From NCBI RefSeq assembly GCF_017302985.1, contig NZ_JAFIMU010000012.1, positions 124,001-188,000 on the forward strand: DNA of 64,000 nt, in the 5' to 3' direction. Numbering within the stretch: position 1 is the stretch's first letter; every line of letters starts with the position of its first letter. Below, one piece after another: positions 27,579 through 37,164 of the stretch. Source of the DNA: Corallococcus macrosporus (GTDB lineage: Bacteria > Myxococcota > Myxococcia > Myxococcales > Myxococcaceae). The notes under the pieces are model-generated. The model searched no databases and had not been told where the DNA came from. It saw only the letters and a list, made by a program, of their open reading frames with translations. Made by a program: the position numbers and the translations under genes.

Positions 27579-28388
27579 ATGAAGCCCTTCCCTGTCGCAA
27601 CCGCCCTCACCATCGCCGGCTCGGACAGCGGCGGTGGCGCCGGCATCCAGGCCGACCTCCGCACCTTCTCCTTCCACCGCGTCCACGGCACCAGCGCCGT
27701 GACGGCCATCACCGCGCAGAACACGCGCGGGGTGACGCGCGTGGACCTGCTGCCCCCGGAGTCCGTCACCGCGCAGGTGGACGCCGTCGCGTCGGACATG
27801 CGCGTGGACGCGGTCAAGGTGGGCATGCTCGCGCAGCGGGAGCTCATCGAGGCCGTGGCGGATCAGCTCGCCCGCGTGTCGCTGGGCCCCATCGTGGTGG
27901 ATCCGGTGATGGTGTCCCGCGCGGGCTCGCAGCTCATCGACGACGAGGCGGTGGGTGCGCTGCGCTCGCGCATGCTGCCCCTCGCGGCCATCCTCACGCC
28001 CAACCGTCACGAGGCGAAGCTGCTGGCGGGCATGGACATCCAGACGCTGGAGGACATGCGCGAGGCGGCCCGGCGCATCCACGCCCTGGGCTCGCGCGTG
28101 GTGCTCGTGAAGGGCGGAGGCATGCCGGGCGCGCTGCGAGGCACGGACGTGTGGTTCGACGGGACGCGGATGGAGACGCTGTCCGTCGCGCCCGTGGACA
28201 CGCCGAACACGCACGGCACCGGCTGCACGTTGTCCGCCGCCATCGCCGCGCGGCTCGCGCTGGGGACACCGCCGCTGGAAGCCGTGCGGCTGGCGAAGGA
28301 GTACGTCACCTCCGCCCTGCGCTACCCGCTCGCCGTGGGCCACGGCAACGGCCCGATCGGGCATTTCTTCCCGCTGATACATGACTGA
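27579..28388 (+). CDS. thiD: Hydroxymethylpyrimidine/phosphomethylpyrimidine kinase
   Basis: ThiD phosphorylates HMP and HMP-P on the thiamine pathway. The 269-residue protein shows [19 protein letters not shown] at the N-terminus, [33 protein letters not shown] and the anion-hole/base motif [15 protein letters not shown] (Asp/Gly-rich ribokinase signature). Length is typical. No other thiamine gene is in the window. Downstream lies the AT-rich palindrome patch. Confidence 0.94.
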   Translation: MKPFPVATALTIAGSDSGGGAGIQADLRTFSFHRVHGTSAVTAITAQNTRGVTRVDLLPPESVTAQVDAVASDMRVDAVKVGMLAQRELIEAVADQLARVSLGPIVVDPVMVSRAGSQLIDDEAVGALRSRMLPLAAILTPNRHEAKLLAGMDIQTLEDMREAARRIHALGSRVVLVKGGGMPGALRGTDVWFDGTRMETLSVAPVDTPNTHGTGCTLSAAIAARLALGTPPLEAVRLAKEYVTSALRYPLAVGHGNGPIGHFFPLIHD

Positions 28389-28390
28389 CA

Positions 28391-28460
28391 ATGCAATTAA
28401 TTGCATACAATTACAGACAAACACAACAAACGAAACATGTATTTATTTGATACATGTTTC
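28391..28460. repeat. AT-rich palindromes after thiD
   Basis: 28391-28406 is a perfect 16-base palindrome (ATGCAATTAATTGCAT). 28432-28460 is a hairpin with 11-bp perfect arms GAAACATGTAT/ATACATGTTTC around TTATTTG. Both stand out against the 70% G+C surroundings and lie between two converging genes, so they may act as terminators or protein sites. No T-run follows the stem. Confidence 0.6.
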
Positions 28461-28494
28461 ATCTGGGTGGATGGCGACCCACTAAAATCATGAG

Positions 28495-28687
28495 CATGTA
28501 GGCATGGGGGTTCTGATCCCAGCACCTTCCTACCTGATCAGACCTTCATGTAGGTATGGCCGATCAGGAACCCAGGACTGCTCGACCGTTCAGTCAGGGT
28601 CCTCACGGAACTCTCTAAAAGTCTGTTCAGTGCCTGTTCAGGCGCAAGAACGGCCCGTCCAAAAACCACGGAAAGATTGTTCAGTGC
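28495..28687. repeat. Nested direct and inverted repeats before the SNF2 gene end
   Basis: CATGTAGGCATGG (28495-28507) recurs as CATGTAGGTATGG (28547-28559). GGGTTCTGATC (28508-28518) pairs with GATCAGGAACCC (28562-28573) with one bulge. GTTCAGTGC occurs at 28625 and 28679, and GTTCAGGCG at 28636. No reading frame is seen. It could be a structured RNA, an old attachment site or decayed mobile DNA. Confidence 0.5.
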
Positions 28688-31600
28688 TTCGTGGCGTCGG
28701 TTTCCAGGCCTTCGATGCCCGGCAGCCGTCGCGCGAGCAGCCCCAGCAGCTCCTGGGTGGACAGGCGCCCGGCGGCGTCCTTGCCCTCCAGGACGCCAGC
28801 CACCAGGGCCCGCTTCTGCTCATGGAGCGACAGCATCTGCTCCTCGATCGTCCCCCGGGACACCAGGCGGTAGACCGTGACCGGTCGCTGCTGCCCGATG
28901 CGGTGCGCGCGATCGGAGGCCTGATCCTCCACGGCCGGGTTCCACCAGGGGTCCAGGTGGATGACGCTGGTGGCGGCCGTCAGGTTGAGGCCGAAGCCGC
29001 CTGCCTTGAGCGAAATCAGGAACAGGGGCGCGTCGCCCTCCTGGAAGGCTCGCACGCGGTCGGCACGCGCCGCGGCGGGTGTCTGCCCATCCAGGTACTC
29101 GTACGCGATGCCCTGCGCGTCCAGCACCTCGCGCACCAGCGCCAGGTGGGACGTGAACTGGCTGAACACCAGTGCACGGTGTCCCTCCTCGCGCAGCTCC
29201 TGGATGAGCTCCAGGAAGCGCTCCAGCTTGGAGGACTCCAGCTTGGACGACTCGTCGTACAGCCGGGGGTGCGACGCCAGCAGCCGCAGGCGCGTCAGGG
29301 CCGCCAGCACCTCGATGCGGCGCTCCTGGTCCTTCATCTTCGACTTGCGCGTCTCCAGGTCGGACAGGGCCGCCAGGCGCGCGTCCTCGTAGAGAGTCCA
29401 CTCCGGTGGCGACAGCACGACGGGCACGTGCACGTCCGTGCGCGGCGGCAGTTGAGCCTCCACCTGGGACTTGGTGCGGCGCAGGAGGAAGGGCTGGAGC
29501 ACCCGGGCCAGCGCGGGCGCGGCCGTGGGGTCCACCTGCTTTTCAATCGGCGCGGCGAAGCGGTTGCGGAACGCCTCCAGGCTGCCCAGCAGCCCCGGGA
29601 AGACGACGGCGAAGAGGGCCCACAGCTCGCCCAGGTGGTTCTCCAGCGGCGTGCCGGACAGCGCGAACTTGAAGTCGCCCTGGAGCGCCCTCGCCGCGCG
29701 GAAGCGCTGCGTGGCCGCGTTCTTCAGTTGCTGGGCCTCGTCGAAGACGATGGTGGAGAAGCGCAGCGCGGCCAGCCGCTCGATGTCGCGCACGAGCAGG
29801 CCGTAGCTGAGCACTAGCACGTCGCGAGGCCCCAGCCGCTCCAGCGTGCCGCCCCGGTCCTCCGCGTCGGAGAAGATCGTCACCTTGAGGGACGGCGCGA
29901 AGCGCTTCGCCTCGTCGCGCCAGTTGAAGGCCACGGACGTGGGCGCCAGCACCAGCGCGGGCCCCTGCTTCGCGCGCTCCAGCAGCACGGCCAGGGCCTG
30001 CACCGTCTTGCCCAGGCCCATGTCGTCCGCCAGCACCCCACCCGCGTTCCACGACGCCAGCCGCGTGAGCCAGCGGAAGCCCTCCAACTGGTAGTCGCGC
30101 AGCTCCGTCTTGAGCGTCGCGGGCACCCGGGGCTTCAGCTCCTTCGCCGCGAAGATGCGCTCGACCAGCGACTTCCAGGACGCGTCCGCGTCGATGATGG
30201 CGCCCGCGGTGCCCAGCCCCGCCAGGGCCTCCGCGGCGGACGGGCCCACTTCCAATCCGTGGCGCGAGTGGTAGGCGTGATCCGCCAGCTTCTCCAACTG
30301 CTCGCGCAGCGCTGCTTCAATCTCCACCCAGGTGCGCGCGTCCACCTGGACGAAGCGCTCCTTGCGCCGGGCCGCGTCCAAGAGGCGCGCCAGCTCCACC
30401 CGCTCGCCCTCCACGGACAGGCTGCCCAGCACGCCGAACCACTCGCGCTTGCGCTCCAGGACGACCTTCAGGTCCCCCGCGCCGCGCTTCGGCACGAGCC
30501 GCATGGACGTGCCCACCCACTCCAGCTCCGGCCGGGGCTCCATCTCCGCGCACGCGGCCAGCACCGCCAGGCCGCCCTGCGCGCTGTGGAAGAGGAAGCA
30601 GAACGGCAGCTCCTGCGGCTCCGCCGTCTGCAAGGGCAGCCGGGCCTGGAGCGCCGTGGCCGCCGACAGCTCGCGCCCGAAGTCGCGCACCGCATGGAAG
30701 GAGCGCGTGTCCCGCCGCACGTAGACGTCTCGAGGCCCCTCGCCCGGCAGGAACGCCTGGCTGTCCGGCATCGCGCGCAGCCGCAGCTCCAGCCGCACCG
30801 CTCCTCCGGGCTGTCCCTCCAACCGGAGCACCGGGAGCTGCTGCGGCGCGATGGACTCGCCCATCACGCTGCGGGGCATGGCCACCGGCAGGCGCACGGA
30901 GAACTTCGACAGCTGCTCCAGGAGCGCGCCGTGGCTCTCCGGCGGAAACGCGTTGCCGTGCCGCTGGAGCACCGTGGCCAGCGCGCGCACCTCCGGGCTC
31001 ACGTCCAGCACCGTGAGCACGTGCGCGCCCTCATCCCAGAGGAACACCGCGTCCTCGGGCTTCGACTTGCGCACGCGCTCCAGGAGCGGCGCGGGCAGCA
31101 CGGCGCCGTCCACGCCCGCGTTCACCAGCACGGTGCCGCCGCGGTCCTCGGCGACCAGGCCCACCTTCTCGCGCTCGATGCGCACCGGGATGTCCTGCGT
31201 GCCCTCCAATGACAGACGCGGATGGTCGATCAGCTCGAACAGCAGCGCGCGCGACGCGGGGGCCGTGCCGTCGGGGAGCAGCGTGGCGATGCGCGAGTCC
31301 GCGGGGCCCAGCTGCGAGCCGTACTCCTGGAGCAGCTTGCGCCGGCCGACCTTCGCACCCGTCGTGCGCTGGCCCTTCTTCGTGCGCCGGTGCACGTACG
31401 GCGCGACCTCCACGCCGTACCCTTCGATGACGTCCAGGCGCCAGGAGATCTCCACGCCTCCGCCGCCGCCCGGACTCTCCTCCACCGCCCGCTCCAGCGC
31501 GCGCAGCGTCCGCGCCCACGCGGGCCGCACCAGCTCCTCCAGCGTCTCGCCGAAGGCCTCCGTCCAGCGCTGCCGCAGCCACAGGAGCGTGGTGTCCACC

Positions 31601-32247
31601 GCCGCCAGCTGGTGCACGCAGAACGTGGCGCCGCAGGAGCAGTCCACCGTCACGCCCGACGGACTGAACGTCAGCCGCGCGTCCGGCAGGATGAAGCCCG
31701 AGCCCGGCGGGGACACCGGCGCCTCGGAGATGCGCGTCTCCTTGAGGCGGAAGCCCGGCAGGTCCGGCTCCTCCACCAGCGCCTCCAGCGACAGCGCCCG
31801 CTCCGGACGCGGCGCGATGCCCGGCGGCACGCGGGCCCTCCAGGCGAGCAGCATCCCGTGGACCGTGTGCGTGCGCTTGTCGGACGGGGGCGCGAGCCGC
31901 TCCGCGATGGTTGCCCGCGCCTCGATGGCGCCCTGCCGCTCGTCCTCCACGTAGCGCCAGGCGAGCTTCGGCAGCAGGTCCCGCATGCGCGGCGTGGGCA
32001 GCACCTCCGCCGTCCAGCGGTCGAGCGTGTCCTGTGCCAGCACCTCCACCAGCCGGCGGCGCGAAATCACGGCGCGCACCTGCGGCAGGTACGCGGCCTC
32101 CACGCGCGGGGTGAGCAGCGCGAGGCTCAGGCGGGCCAGGTGCTCCAGCCCTTCGGCCCTCAGCCACGCGCGCAGGTCCGCCTCCGTCTGGAACGGGGGC
32201 TCGTGGGGGCTCTGCGCGGGCTTGGGTGGGGGGGACTGCTCGGCCAT
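28681..32247 (-). CDS. SNF2-family helicase with SWIM zinc finger
   Basis: This 1188-residue ATPase has a SWIM zinc finger near residue 205 (CSCGATFCVH, C-x-C...C-x-H). The SNF2 core includes Walker A DDMGLGKTVQ (about 739), the DEAQQLKN box (about 832), ALSGTPLENHLGELWALF and the C-terminal helicase part with IHLDPWWNPAVEDQASDRAHRIGQ. SWIM-SNF2 proteins in bacteria are often HepA/RapA-like or associated with repair; the target is unknown. It lies 20 bp after the amidase gene on the same strand. Confidence 0.88.
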   Translation of the reverse strand: MAEQSPPPKPAQSPHEPPFQTEADLRAWLRAEGLEHLARLSLALLTPRVEAAYLPQVRAVISRRRLVEVLAQDTLDRWTAEVLPTPRMRDLLPKLAWRYVEDERQGAIEARATIAERLAPPSDKRTHTVHGMLLAWRARVPPGIAPRPERALSLEALVEEPDLPGFRLKETRISEAPVSPPGSGFILPDARLTFSPSGVTVDCSCGATFCVHQLAAVDTTLLWLRQRWTEAFGETLEELVRPAWARTLRALERAVEESPGGGGGVEISWRLDVIEGYGVEVAPYVHRRTKKGQRTTGAKVGRRKLLQEYGSQLGPADSRIATLLPDGTAPASRALLFELIDHPRLSLEGTQDIPVRIEREKVGLVAEDRGGTVLVNAGVDGAVLPAPLLERVRKSKPEDAVFLWDEGAHVLTVLDVSPEVRALATVLQRHGNAFPPESHGALLEQLSKFSVRLPVAMPRSVMGESIAPQQLPVLRLEGQPGGAVRLELRLRAMPDSQAFLPGEGPRDVYVRRDTRSFHAVRDFGRELSAATALQARLPLQTAEPQELPFCFLFHSAQGGLAVLAACAEMEPRPELEWVGTSMRLVPKRGAGDLKVVLERKREWFGVLGSLSVEGERVELARLLDAARRKERFVQVDARTWVEIEAALREQLEKLADHAYHSRHGLEVGPSAAEALAGLGTAGAIIDADASWKSLVERIFAAKELKPRVPATLKTELRDYQLEGFRWLTRLASWNAGGVLADDMGLGKTVQALAVLLERAKQGPALVLAPTSVAFNWRDEAKRFAPSLKVTIFSDAEDRGGTLERLGPRDVLVLSYGLLVRDIERLAALRFSTIVFDEAQQLKNAATQRFRAARALQGDFKFALSGTPLENHLGELWALFAVVFPGLLGSLEAFRNRFAAPIEKQVDPTAAPALARVLQPFLLRRTKSQVEAQLPPRTDVHVPVVLSPPEWTLYEDARLAALSDLETRKSKMKDQERRIEVLAALTRLRLLASHPRLYDESSKLESSKLERFLELIQELREEGHRALVFSQFTSHLALVREVLDAQGIAYEYLDGQTPAAARADRVRAFQEGDAPLFLISLKAGGFGLNLTAATSVIHLDPWWNPAVEDQASDRAHRIGQQRPVTVYRLVSRGTIEEQMLSLHEQKRALVAGVLEGKDAAGRLSTQELLGLLARRLPGIEGLETDATKH

Positions 32248-32267
32248 GGGGACTGACGACGAAAGCG

Positions 32268-34049
32268 TCAGTCTACCTTGGCCATGCGGCGGCGATCACC
32301 GAGGAACTCTTCCACTCCCAGCACGATGTTCTTCGCCACCTCGTCCTGGTAGCGCTCGGACGCCAGGCGCTTCTCGTCCTCGGCGTGCGACAGGAAGGAC
32401 GTCTCCACCAGGATGGCGGGCATCTTCGCGCCCAGGAGCACGTAGAACAGCGCCTCCTTGTGGCCCAGGTCCTTGATGCCGTCGTACTGGGCGGACAGGC
32501 CCGTCACCAGGTTGTGCTGCACGGCGTTCGCCAGACGCGACGACTCCTCCGTGTTCGCCTTGGTGGCCAGGTCCGCCAGGATGAACTGGAGGTCGCTGAT
32601 GCCCTTCTCGGAGGACGCGTTCTCGCGCGCGGCCAGGCGGATGGAGTAGCGGTCCGCGGAGGTGTTGAGCGTGTACGTCTCGATGCCGCGCAGCTTGTGC
32701 GTCGCCGCCGAGTTGCAGTGCACCGAGATGAACAGGTCGCCGTGCGCCTCGTTGGCCAGCTTCGCGCGGTCCTCCAGGCGGATGAACGAGTCGTCGTCGC
32801 GGGTGAGCACCACCTCCAGGCCCTTCTCCCGCAGGCCGTCCGCGACCTTCTTGGAGATGGCCAGCGCCACGTCCTTCTCCTTCGTCCCCGCCTTGCCGAT
32901 GGCGCCGGAGTCGTGGCCACCGTGGCCCGCGTCGATGACCACGCGCCGCACCTTCAGCCCCAGCTGCTCCGCCAGCGTCAGCTCCGCGTGGCGCGACTGC
33001 TTCGCCACCGCCTTGAGCCGCGCCTGCGCCACCTGCGCGTCCACCGGCGCCGTCACCGGGCGCGGGGCCTCCTGCACCGGGCGCGTCTGCTTCGACGCCA
33101 CGGCCTCGGGCTGCACGGGCTTCACAGCCGGGGCCGGCTCCACCTGCGCGGGGGCCTTCGACGCCACGGCCGGGGTCTCCACGCGGGCCTCCGGCTTCGC
33201 GGGCTGCGACGTCCCGTTCGAGGACGCCACCGCCTCCGGAGCCTTCGTCTCGGCCTTCGCGCCGTCCTTGGGGCCGTCTTTCGTCTCAAGGGCCCGGTCG
33301 GCGACGGTGGGCGCGTCCACGATGGTGGCCGCCGGGGCCTTCGCGCTGTCCGAGCCGGAGGCAGCAGGGGCGCTCGGATCCAGGCGGGGCAGCACGGGGG
33401 ACGGCTCGCGCGCGAGCTTGCTGATGGCATCCACCAGCGGCGAGTTGGGGTTCGAGGCGGCGACGGCGGTGTCAGGCGTCGACTTCACCACCGGGGGCAG
33501 CGGCTTCACCGTGGGCTTCGCGGGCGGAGTCCGGTTGGACGGCGGCAGCGAGGCCAGCAGCGCGCGGAGCTCCTTGCCCTGGTCGCCCTTGGGGTTGGTG
33601 GCCAGCGACTCGTTGAGGATCTTCCGGGCCGCCTCCGGCTTGTCCAGGCGGTTGACGTGGATGCGCGCCAGCGCCAGCGCCGCGTCGTCCGCGAGCCGGT
33701 GCTTCGGGTGCGCCTCCACCAGCTTGGAGTAGTCCGTGATGGCCGCCTGCAGGTCCTCCTCGACGAAGGAGATGCGGCTGAGCTCCTGGAGCAGGTCTCC
33801 CGCGGTGAAGAGGGCGTCGGGGGCGCGGTCGCTCTTGGGGAAGCGCGTGGCCACGGCCTCGAAGCGGTGCACGACGTTGAGCCAGTGGTGGCGCAGCTTG
33901 CGGCGGGACGCGTCGTCCTTCAGCGCGTAGTAGGAGCGGCGGGCCTGCTGATACGCCTCCTCGGCTTCGTTGCGCTTGCTGGCTCCGACGGCGCTCGGGG
34001 CCGTGAGGAGCAGCACGGGCAGCACGAAGTGGGAGAAGCGTACGCGCAT
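32268..34049 (-). CDS. N-acetylmuramoyl-L-alanine amidase (AmiC-like)
   Basis: This 593-residue secreted enzyme cleaves the peptide from the glycan in peptidoglycan. After a signal peptide (RFSHFVLPVLLLTAPSAVGA) come TPR-like helices (residues about 25-175) and a long Ala/Pro/Val linker. The Amidase_3 domain starts near 370: VVIDAGHGGHDSGAIG, SVHCNS and VETSFLSH supply the zinc and catalytic residues. TPR-plus-linker forms are common in deltaproteobacteria. GGAGG precedes ATG 34049, and a palindrome CGTGTG-T-CACACG lies at 34078-34090. Confidence 0.9.
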   Translation of the reverse strand: MRVRFSHFVLPVLLLTAPSAVGASKRNEAEEAYQQARRSYYALKDDASRRKLRHHWLNVVHRFEAVATRFPKSDRAPDALFTAGDLLQELSRISFVEEDLQAAITDYSKLVEAHPKHRLADDAALALARIHVNRLDKPEAARKILNESLATNPKGDQGKELRALLASLPPSNRTPPAKPTVKPLPPVVKSTPDTAVAASNPNSPLVDAISKLAREPSPVLPRLDPSAPAASGSDSAKAPAATIVDAPTVADRALETKDGPKDGAKAETKAPEAVASSNGTSQPAKPEARVETPAVASKAPAQVEPAPAVKPVQPEAVASKQTRPVQEAPRPVTAPVDAQVAQARLKAVAKQSRHAELTLAEQLGLKVRRVVIDAGHGGHDSGAIGKAGTKEKDVALAISKKVADGLREKGLEVVLTRDDDSFIRLEDRAKLANEAHGDLFISVHCNSAATHKLRGIETYTLNTSADRYSIRLAARENASSEKGISDLQFILADLATKANTEESSRLANAVQHNLVTGLSAQYDGIKDLGHKEALFYVLLGAKMPAILVETSFLSHAEDEKRLASERYQDEVAKNIVLGVEEFLGDRRRMAKVD

Positions 34050-34133
34050 GGAAGCCTCCGGACGTTGCAGCTACAGGCGTGTGTCACACGGCCTCCGGGG
34101 GCCAGCAACTTTTCAACCCCACCTGTCCGTCCG

Positions 34134-34901
34134 TCAGCGCACCCAGCCCAGCGTCCGCGCCAGCTCCTCGTCGATGACCCGGCACCAGCCCGGCTCGCCA
34201 GGAACGACGGCCGCCAGCACCTTGCCGCCGTTGCGCACCGGGGCCCGCTGGGGGCGGCAGCGCGCCCGCACGGGGTGTTTCACGTCCTGGCGGAAGAAGT
34301 GCGCGGGGAACACCGCTTCGCCCTTCCCTTCCGGCAGGTAGCCGTCATCCGGGGTGAGCCACACCAGCGCGCCCAGGCGCAGGGGCACCACCTCCCGGCG
34401 CCACAGCCGCCGCACCTCCCATGCGAACCCGGCCAACGCCACCAGCAAGCCCAGGCCCAGGCCCCAGGGCAGGAGTCCCACCCGTGCCGCCCGCGCCCGA
34501 GCATGGGTCGCCTCGCGCGGACGTCCCGGCTGGGAGGGATCCACCAGCAACTGCACGCGAGCGCCATGGCCCAGGGAGGCCGCGTGGTCCGCGTCCGTGC
34601 GCACGCCCGACACGGAATGCTCCTCGCCCGCGAACGTGTAGAGGACGTCCAGCGTGCCCTCCGCGTCCTCGCGCTGGTTCCAGGGCGGCGCATGGCTTGC
34701 GCCCACCAGCGCGTCCACCAGCTCCGCGCGGGCCGTGAAGCGCTGCTCCTCCACGAAGTAGCGTCCCACGTAGCCGGCGCCCAGGCCGAGCACGGCGATG
34801 ACCACCAGGCCCAGCACCACGCCACGCACCAGCCGCGCCACCGCCCCAGGCACCTGGGCAAGTCGGACACGGCGGGGGGCATGGGGAATGGCGAGCTGCA
34901 T
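34134..34901 (-). CDS. DUF3592-like membrane protein
   Basis: This 255-residue protein has one strong N-terminal membrane helix (VVLGLVVIAVLGLGAGYVG) and a second near 150 (LLPWGLGLGLLVALAGFAW). The part between looks like DUF3592 (VLYTFAGEEHSVSGVRTD, GARVQLLVDPSQPGRPR). The cytoplasmic C-terminus is Arg/Pro-rich. Function unknown. Confidence 0.6.
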   Translation of the reverse strand: MQLAIPHAPRRVRLAQVPGAVARLVRGVVLGLVVIAVLGLGAGYVGRYFVEEQRFTARAELVDALVGASHAPPWNQREDAEGTLDVLYTFAGEEHSVSGVRTDADHAASLGHGARVQLLVDPSQPGRPREATHARARAARVGLLPWGLGLGLLVALAGFAWEVRRLWRREVVPLRLGALVWLTPDDGYLPEGKGEAVFPAHFFRQDVKHPVRARCRPQRAPVRNGGKVLAAVVPGEPGWCRVIDEELARTLGWVR

Positions 34902-35032
34902 GGCGGACGGAGACTACTTCACGACCGGTGCGCGCGCTCCATTCGTGCCCGGCTCAGCGCTCCGATGGCCCTATGTCAGATTGGGTCCTGATTCCACGAG
35001 CCTCCTAGCTCTCGCTTCAGCGCATTAAGGGG

Positions 35033-35995
35033 TCAGCGGAGGCGGAGTATCGTCATCTCGCCGTTGGAATGCTCAGCCGAGAACTCCCTTCCGCGTGGGA
35101 AAATGCCCTTTGGCAGTGGGTTACAAGCAAAGGGGTTATGGATGAGTACGAAGTCATCACCCCAATTACCGCCGCGCTCCGCTGCGTGACGACTCACAGT
35201 TGCATCCGAGTACAGGATGCCGCTGACGCCTGCATGCTCGTCATTTGCAAACAGGGTCGTTGGAACAATTGAGAGTGCCGCAAGTTCGCTCGACGGAACT
35301 TGCGTATTGGCGGGTGGATTTCGCTTCTTTGATATACCCATTCTAGACGTCCAGCCTGAGTTCTCGACCTCAAGCGACGCCGTGTTCACAGTGAAATACT
35401 GGTGTCCAATTGGGAACACGGCCCGCACTATGAGGGGATAGTCGCTCCGTGCGGCAAATGCATGCGGTACGGCTCCTGCATTGACTGCGATGACATAGGC
35501 ATCTTCCGCTTTTATGCGGCCACGCCCAATTCGCTTGGCGCGCTGTTTGATCTTGGATGCAATAACACCCGTGATGCGCAGAACCATCTGCTCTTCGGGC
35601 AAGTAGCCAACATGTACAGTGCCGGGCGCAAGCTCTGGTAGCGGAGGCACGCTATTAGGGTTGTCCTGATCGCCTGCGTCAGCAGCGACAGCCTCGAACC
35701 AGGCTGCGCTACCGTCCGGCAAGCGTACGAGTGCATCGGGGGCATCATCACGGAGCGGTTCCAGTTGGAGGCCAACATCCAGGAGTGCAGCGCAAAGGTA
35801 CATCTCCCAGAAGCGCCTATGCGTCTGTCGCGGAAACTCACTCTGCCAGTGGGAAGATGCGAGCGGTCGGAATCGCGACCACATTTCCTCCAGATGCGCC
35901 CGTAACTGCGCATGAAGTGGGATTTTCTCTAGAAGGGCCCTGTACTCCGGATCATCACCCAACTGGGCTTGGCGATTAAAAAGAGGCATATTCAT
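35033..35995 (-). CDS. Low-G+C protein with predicted PD-(D/E)XK-like fold
   Basis: This 320-residue protein reads visibly poorer in G+C than its neighbours, suggesting recent transfer. A widespread uncharacterised family has the same order of pieces: HRRFWEMYLCAALLDVG, then a PDALV...AWFEAVAAD stretch that could supply PD and E of a nuclease fold, a middle helix KIKQRAKRIG, and the ending DDFVLIHNPFACNPLP. A nuclease role is a guess; the catalytic Lys is not visible. No clear ribosome-binding site is seen; starts at 36034, 35995 and 35989 are possible. Confidence 0.5.
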   Translation of the reverse strand: MNMPLFNRQAQLGDDPEYRALLEKIPLHAQLRAHLEEMWSRFRPLASSHWQSEFPRQTHRRFWEMYLCAALLDVGLQLEPLRDDAPDALVRLPDGSAAWFEAVAADAGDQDNPNSVPPLPELAPGTVHVGYLPEEQMVLRITGVIASKIKQRAKRIGRGRIKAEDAYVIAVNAGAVPHAFAARSDYPLIVRAVFPIGHQYFTVNTASLEVENSGWTSRMGISKKRNPPANTQVPSSELAALSIVPTTLFANDEHAGVSGILYSDATVSRHAAERGGNWGDDFVLIHNPFACNPLPKGIFPRGREFSAEHSNGEMTILRLR

Positions 35996-36200
35996 GGTTG
36001 ATGAATTGACGATGCTTGCATGGAGACTACGCATTCACTGCGAGGGCTTTGACCGATCGAGGCTCGGGAAGTACATTGCAGTAACGAGCCTTGAAGCTGT
36101 ATGCGAATGCGGGCACGGAGGAAGAATAGCTCTCCACGATCGCCAATACGCACCTGCAACTCCTTAAGCCTTTGCTACGGCCCCGCGTCCGGCGGCCCGT

Positions 36201-36221
36201 CGCTCGTTATTGATACGAGCG
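36201..36221 (-). terminator. Hairpin right after the DUF2381 stop
   Basis: CGCTCGT (36201-36207) and ACGAGCG (36215-36221) form a perfect 7-bp stem with a TATTGAT loop, one base after the stop codon on the minus strand. There is no U-run, so termination is uncertain. Confidence 0.4.
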
Positions 36222-36222
36222 G

Positions 36223-37140
36223 TCAGGGGAATGTCACGTTACCGAGCGTGATGCTCCGGGGCCCATCTGCTTCCCAGAGCTTGAGCGAGAAGGGCCCTTG
36301 GTCGGCCGCCGCAGGGGCCTCGGCCTCGACGATCACGCGTCCTTTGGTTTTCCCTGGCAGTATTGGCGTGACTTGCCACACCCGGAGTACCGTCAAATCT
36401 TCGCCAAGCCTGCCTTTAAGCGTCGCACCCTCCGCCCTCCACGGCCGCGTTCCCGTCTTGAGTTCAATCCAGACATCCGCAGCCACCAGCTTATTGGCGC
36501 GGTAGCTGTTGACGATGGATGCCTCAAGTCCCTTGGACGCTGTTTGCTCGACGGCCCTGGTCAGGACATGCCCCGCCACGCCGTGTAGATCCAATCCGCC
36601 ATTGAACAGGAGCCCTGTCAATCCAGCAGGCGCCTCGCGCTCGGACGCCATGCGCGCCAGTTCTTCCTTGCACTGCAGGGCCTCCGCGCGGGTATCCCGG
36701 ATTTCTTGCTGATACGTTTCAATCGTCCGCCGCGCCCGGTAGACCTCGATGGTGGCCTCCGCTTTCGCCGGATGAACCTTCAGCACGAACACCGCGGTTG
36801 ATGGCGCCGCGCCGTCCCGAAAGCGCACCACCATCTTTAGCCGTTCACCTGGAGAGGCGCTCACTGACGGCACGAGTCTGAGGGTCGCCTGCCCTACGTC
36901 CACGAGAGAAAAACGCTGGCGGCTCTCTAGTTCGATGCTCTCGCGCTGAAGCTCTGAGTCGAAGAGGAGCATCGTGGAAAGGCCCGGGCTGACCACCACT
37001 TCACTCGCGCTCCCGGCTTCCTCTGGACTCAATTCAATGCGCCGTGCTCCCGGCACTGAGGATGAAACCGGCGGCTGTGCTGCAGCCGCGCTCCCAACCA
37101 GAAGCAGCCCCAACAGAACGACCAGCGATAAAGAGGGCAC
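36223..37140 (-). CDS. DUF2381 family protein
   Basis: This 305-residue secreted protein belongs to DUF2381 (TIGR02268), a family I know only from myxobacteria, where it is common and of unknown function. It has a signal peptide (SLVVLLGLLLVGSAAAA), RRIELSPEEAGSASEVVVSPGLSTMLLFDSEL in words through residue 65, a coiled helix (ETYQQEIRDTRAEALQCKEELARM) and GLTGLLFNGGLDLHGV. The start is GTG. It follows the kinase gene by 24 bp. Confidence 0.8.
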   Translation of the reverse strand: MPSLSLVVLLGLLLVGSAAAAQPPVSSSVPGARRIELSPEEAGSASEVVVSPGLSTMLLFDSELQRESIELESRQRFSLVDVGQATLRLVPSVSASPGERLKMVVRFRDGAAPSTAVFVLKVHPAKAEATIEVYRARRTIETYQQEIRDTRAEALQCKEELARMASEREAPAGLTGLLFNGGLDLHGVAGHVLTRAVEQTASKGLEASIVNSYRANKLVAADVWIELKTGTRPWRAEGATLKGRLGEDLTVLRVWQVTPILPGKTKGRVIVEAEAPAAADQGPFSLKLWEADGPRSITLGNVTFP

Positions 37141-37164
37141 TCGACAGTCTTTCCGTAAGAGTCG

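Noticed and set aside
25711-27600. A 629-codon minus-strand frame over the reductase and lipase-like genes
   Set aside because: It overlaps two plus-strand genes with clear motifs and shows no family signature of its own.
28391-28573. Possible CRISPR-like array in the repeat patch
   Set aside because: There are only two or three short copies with irregular spacing and no cas genes in the window.
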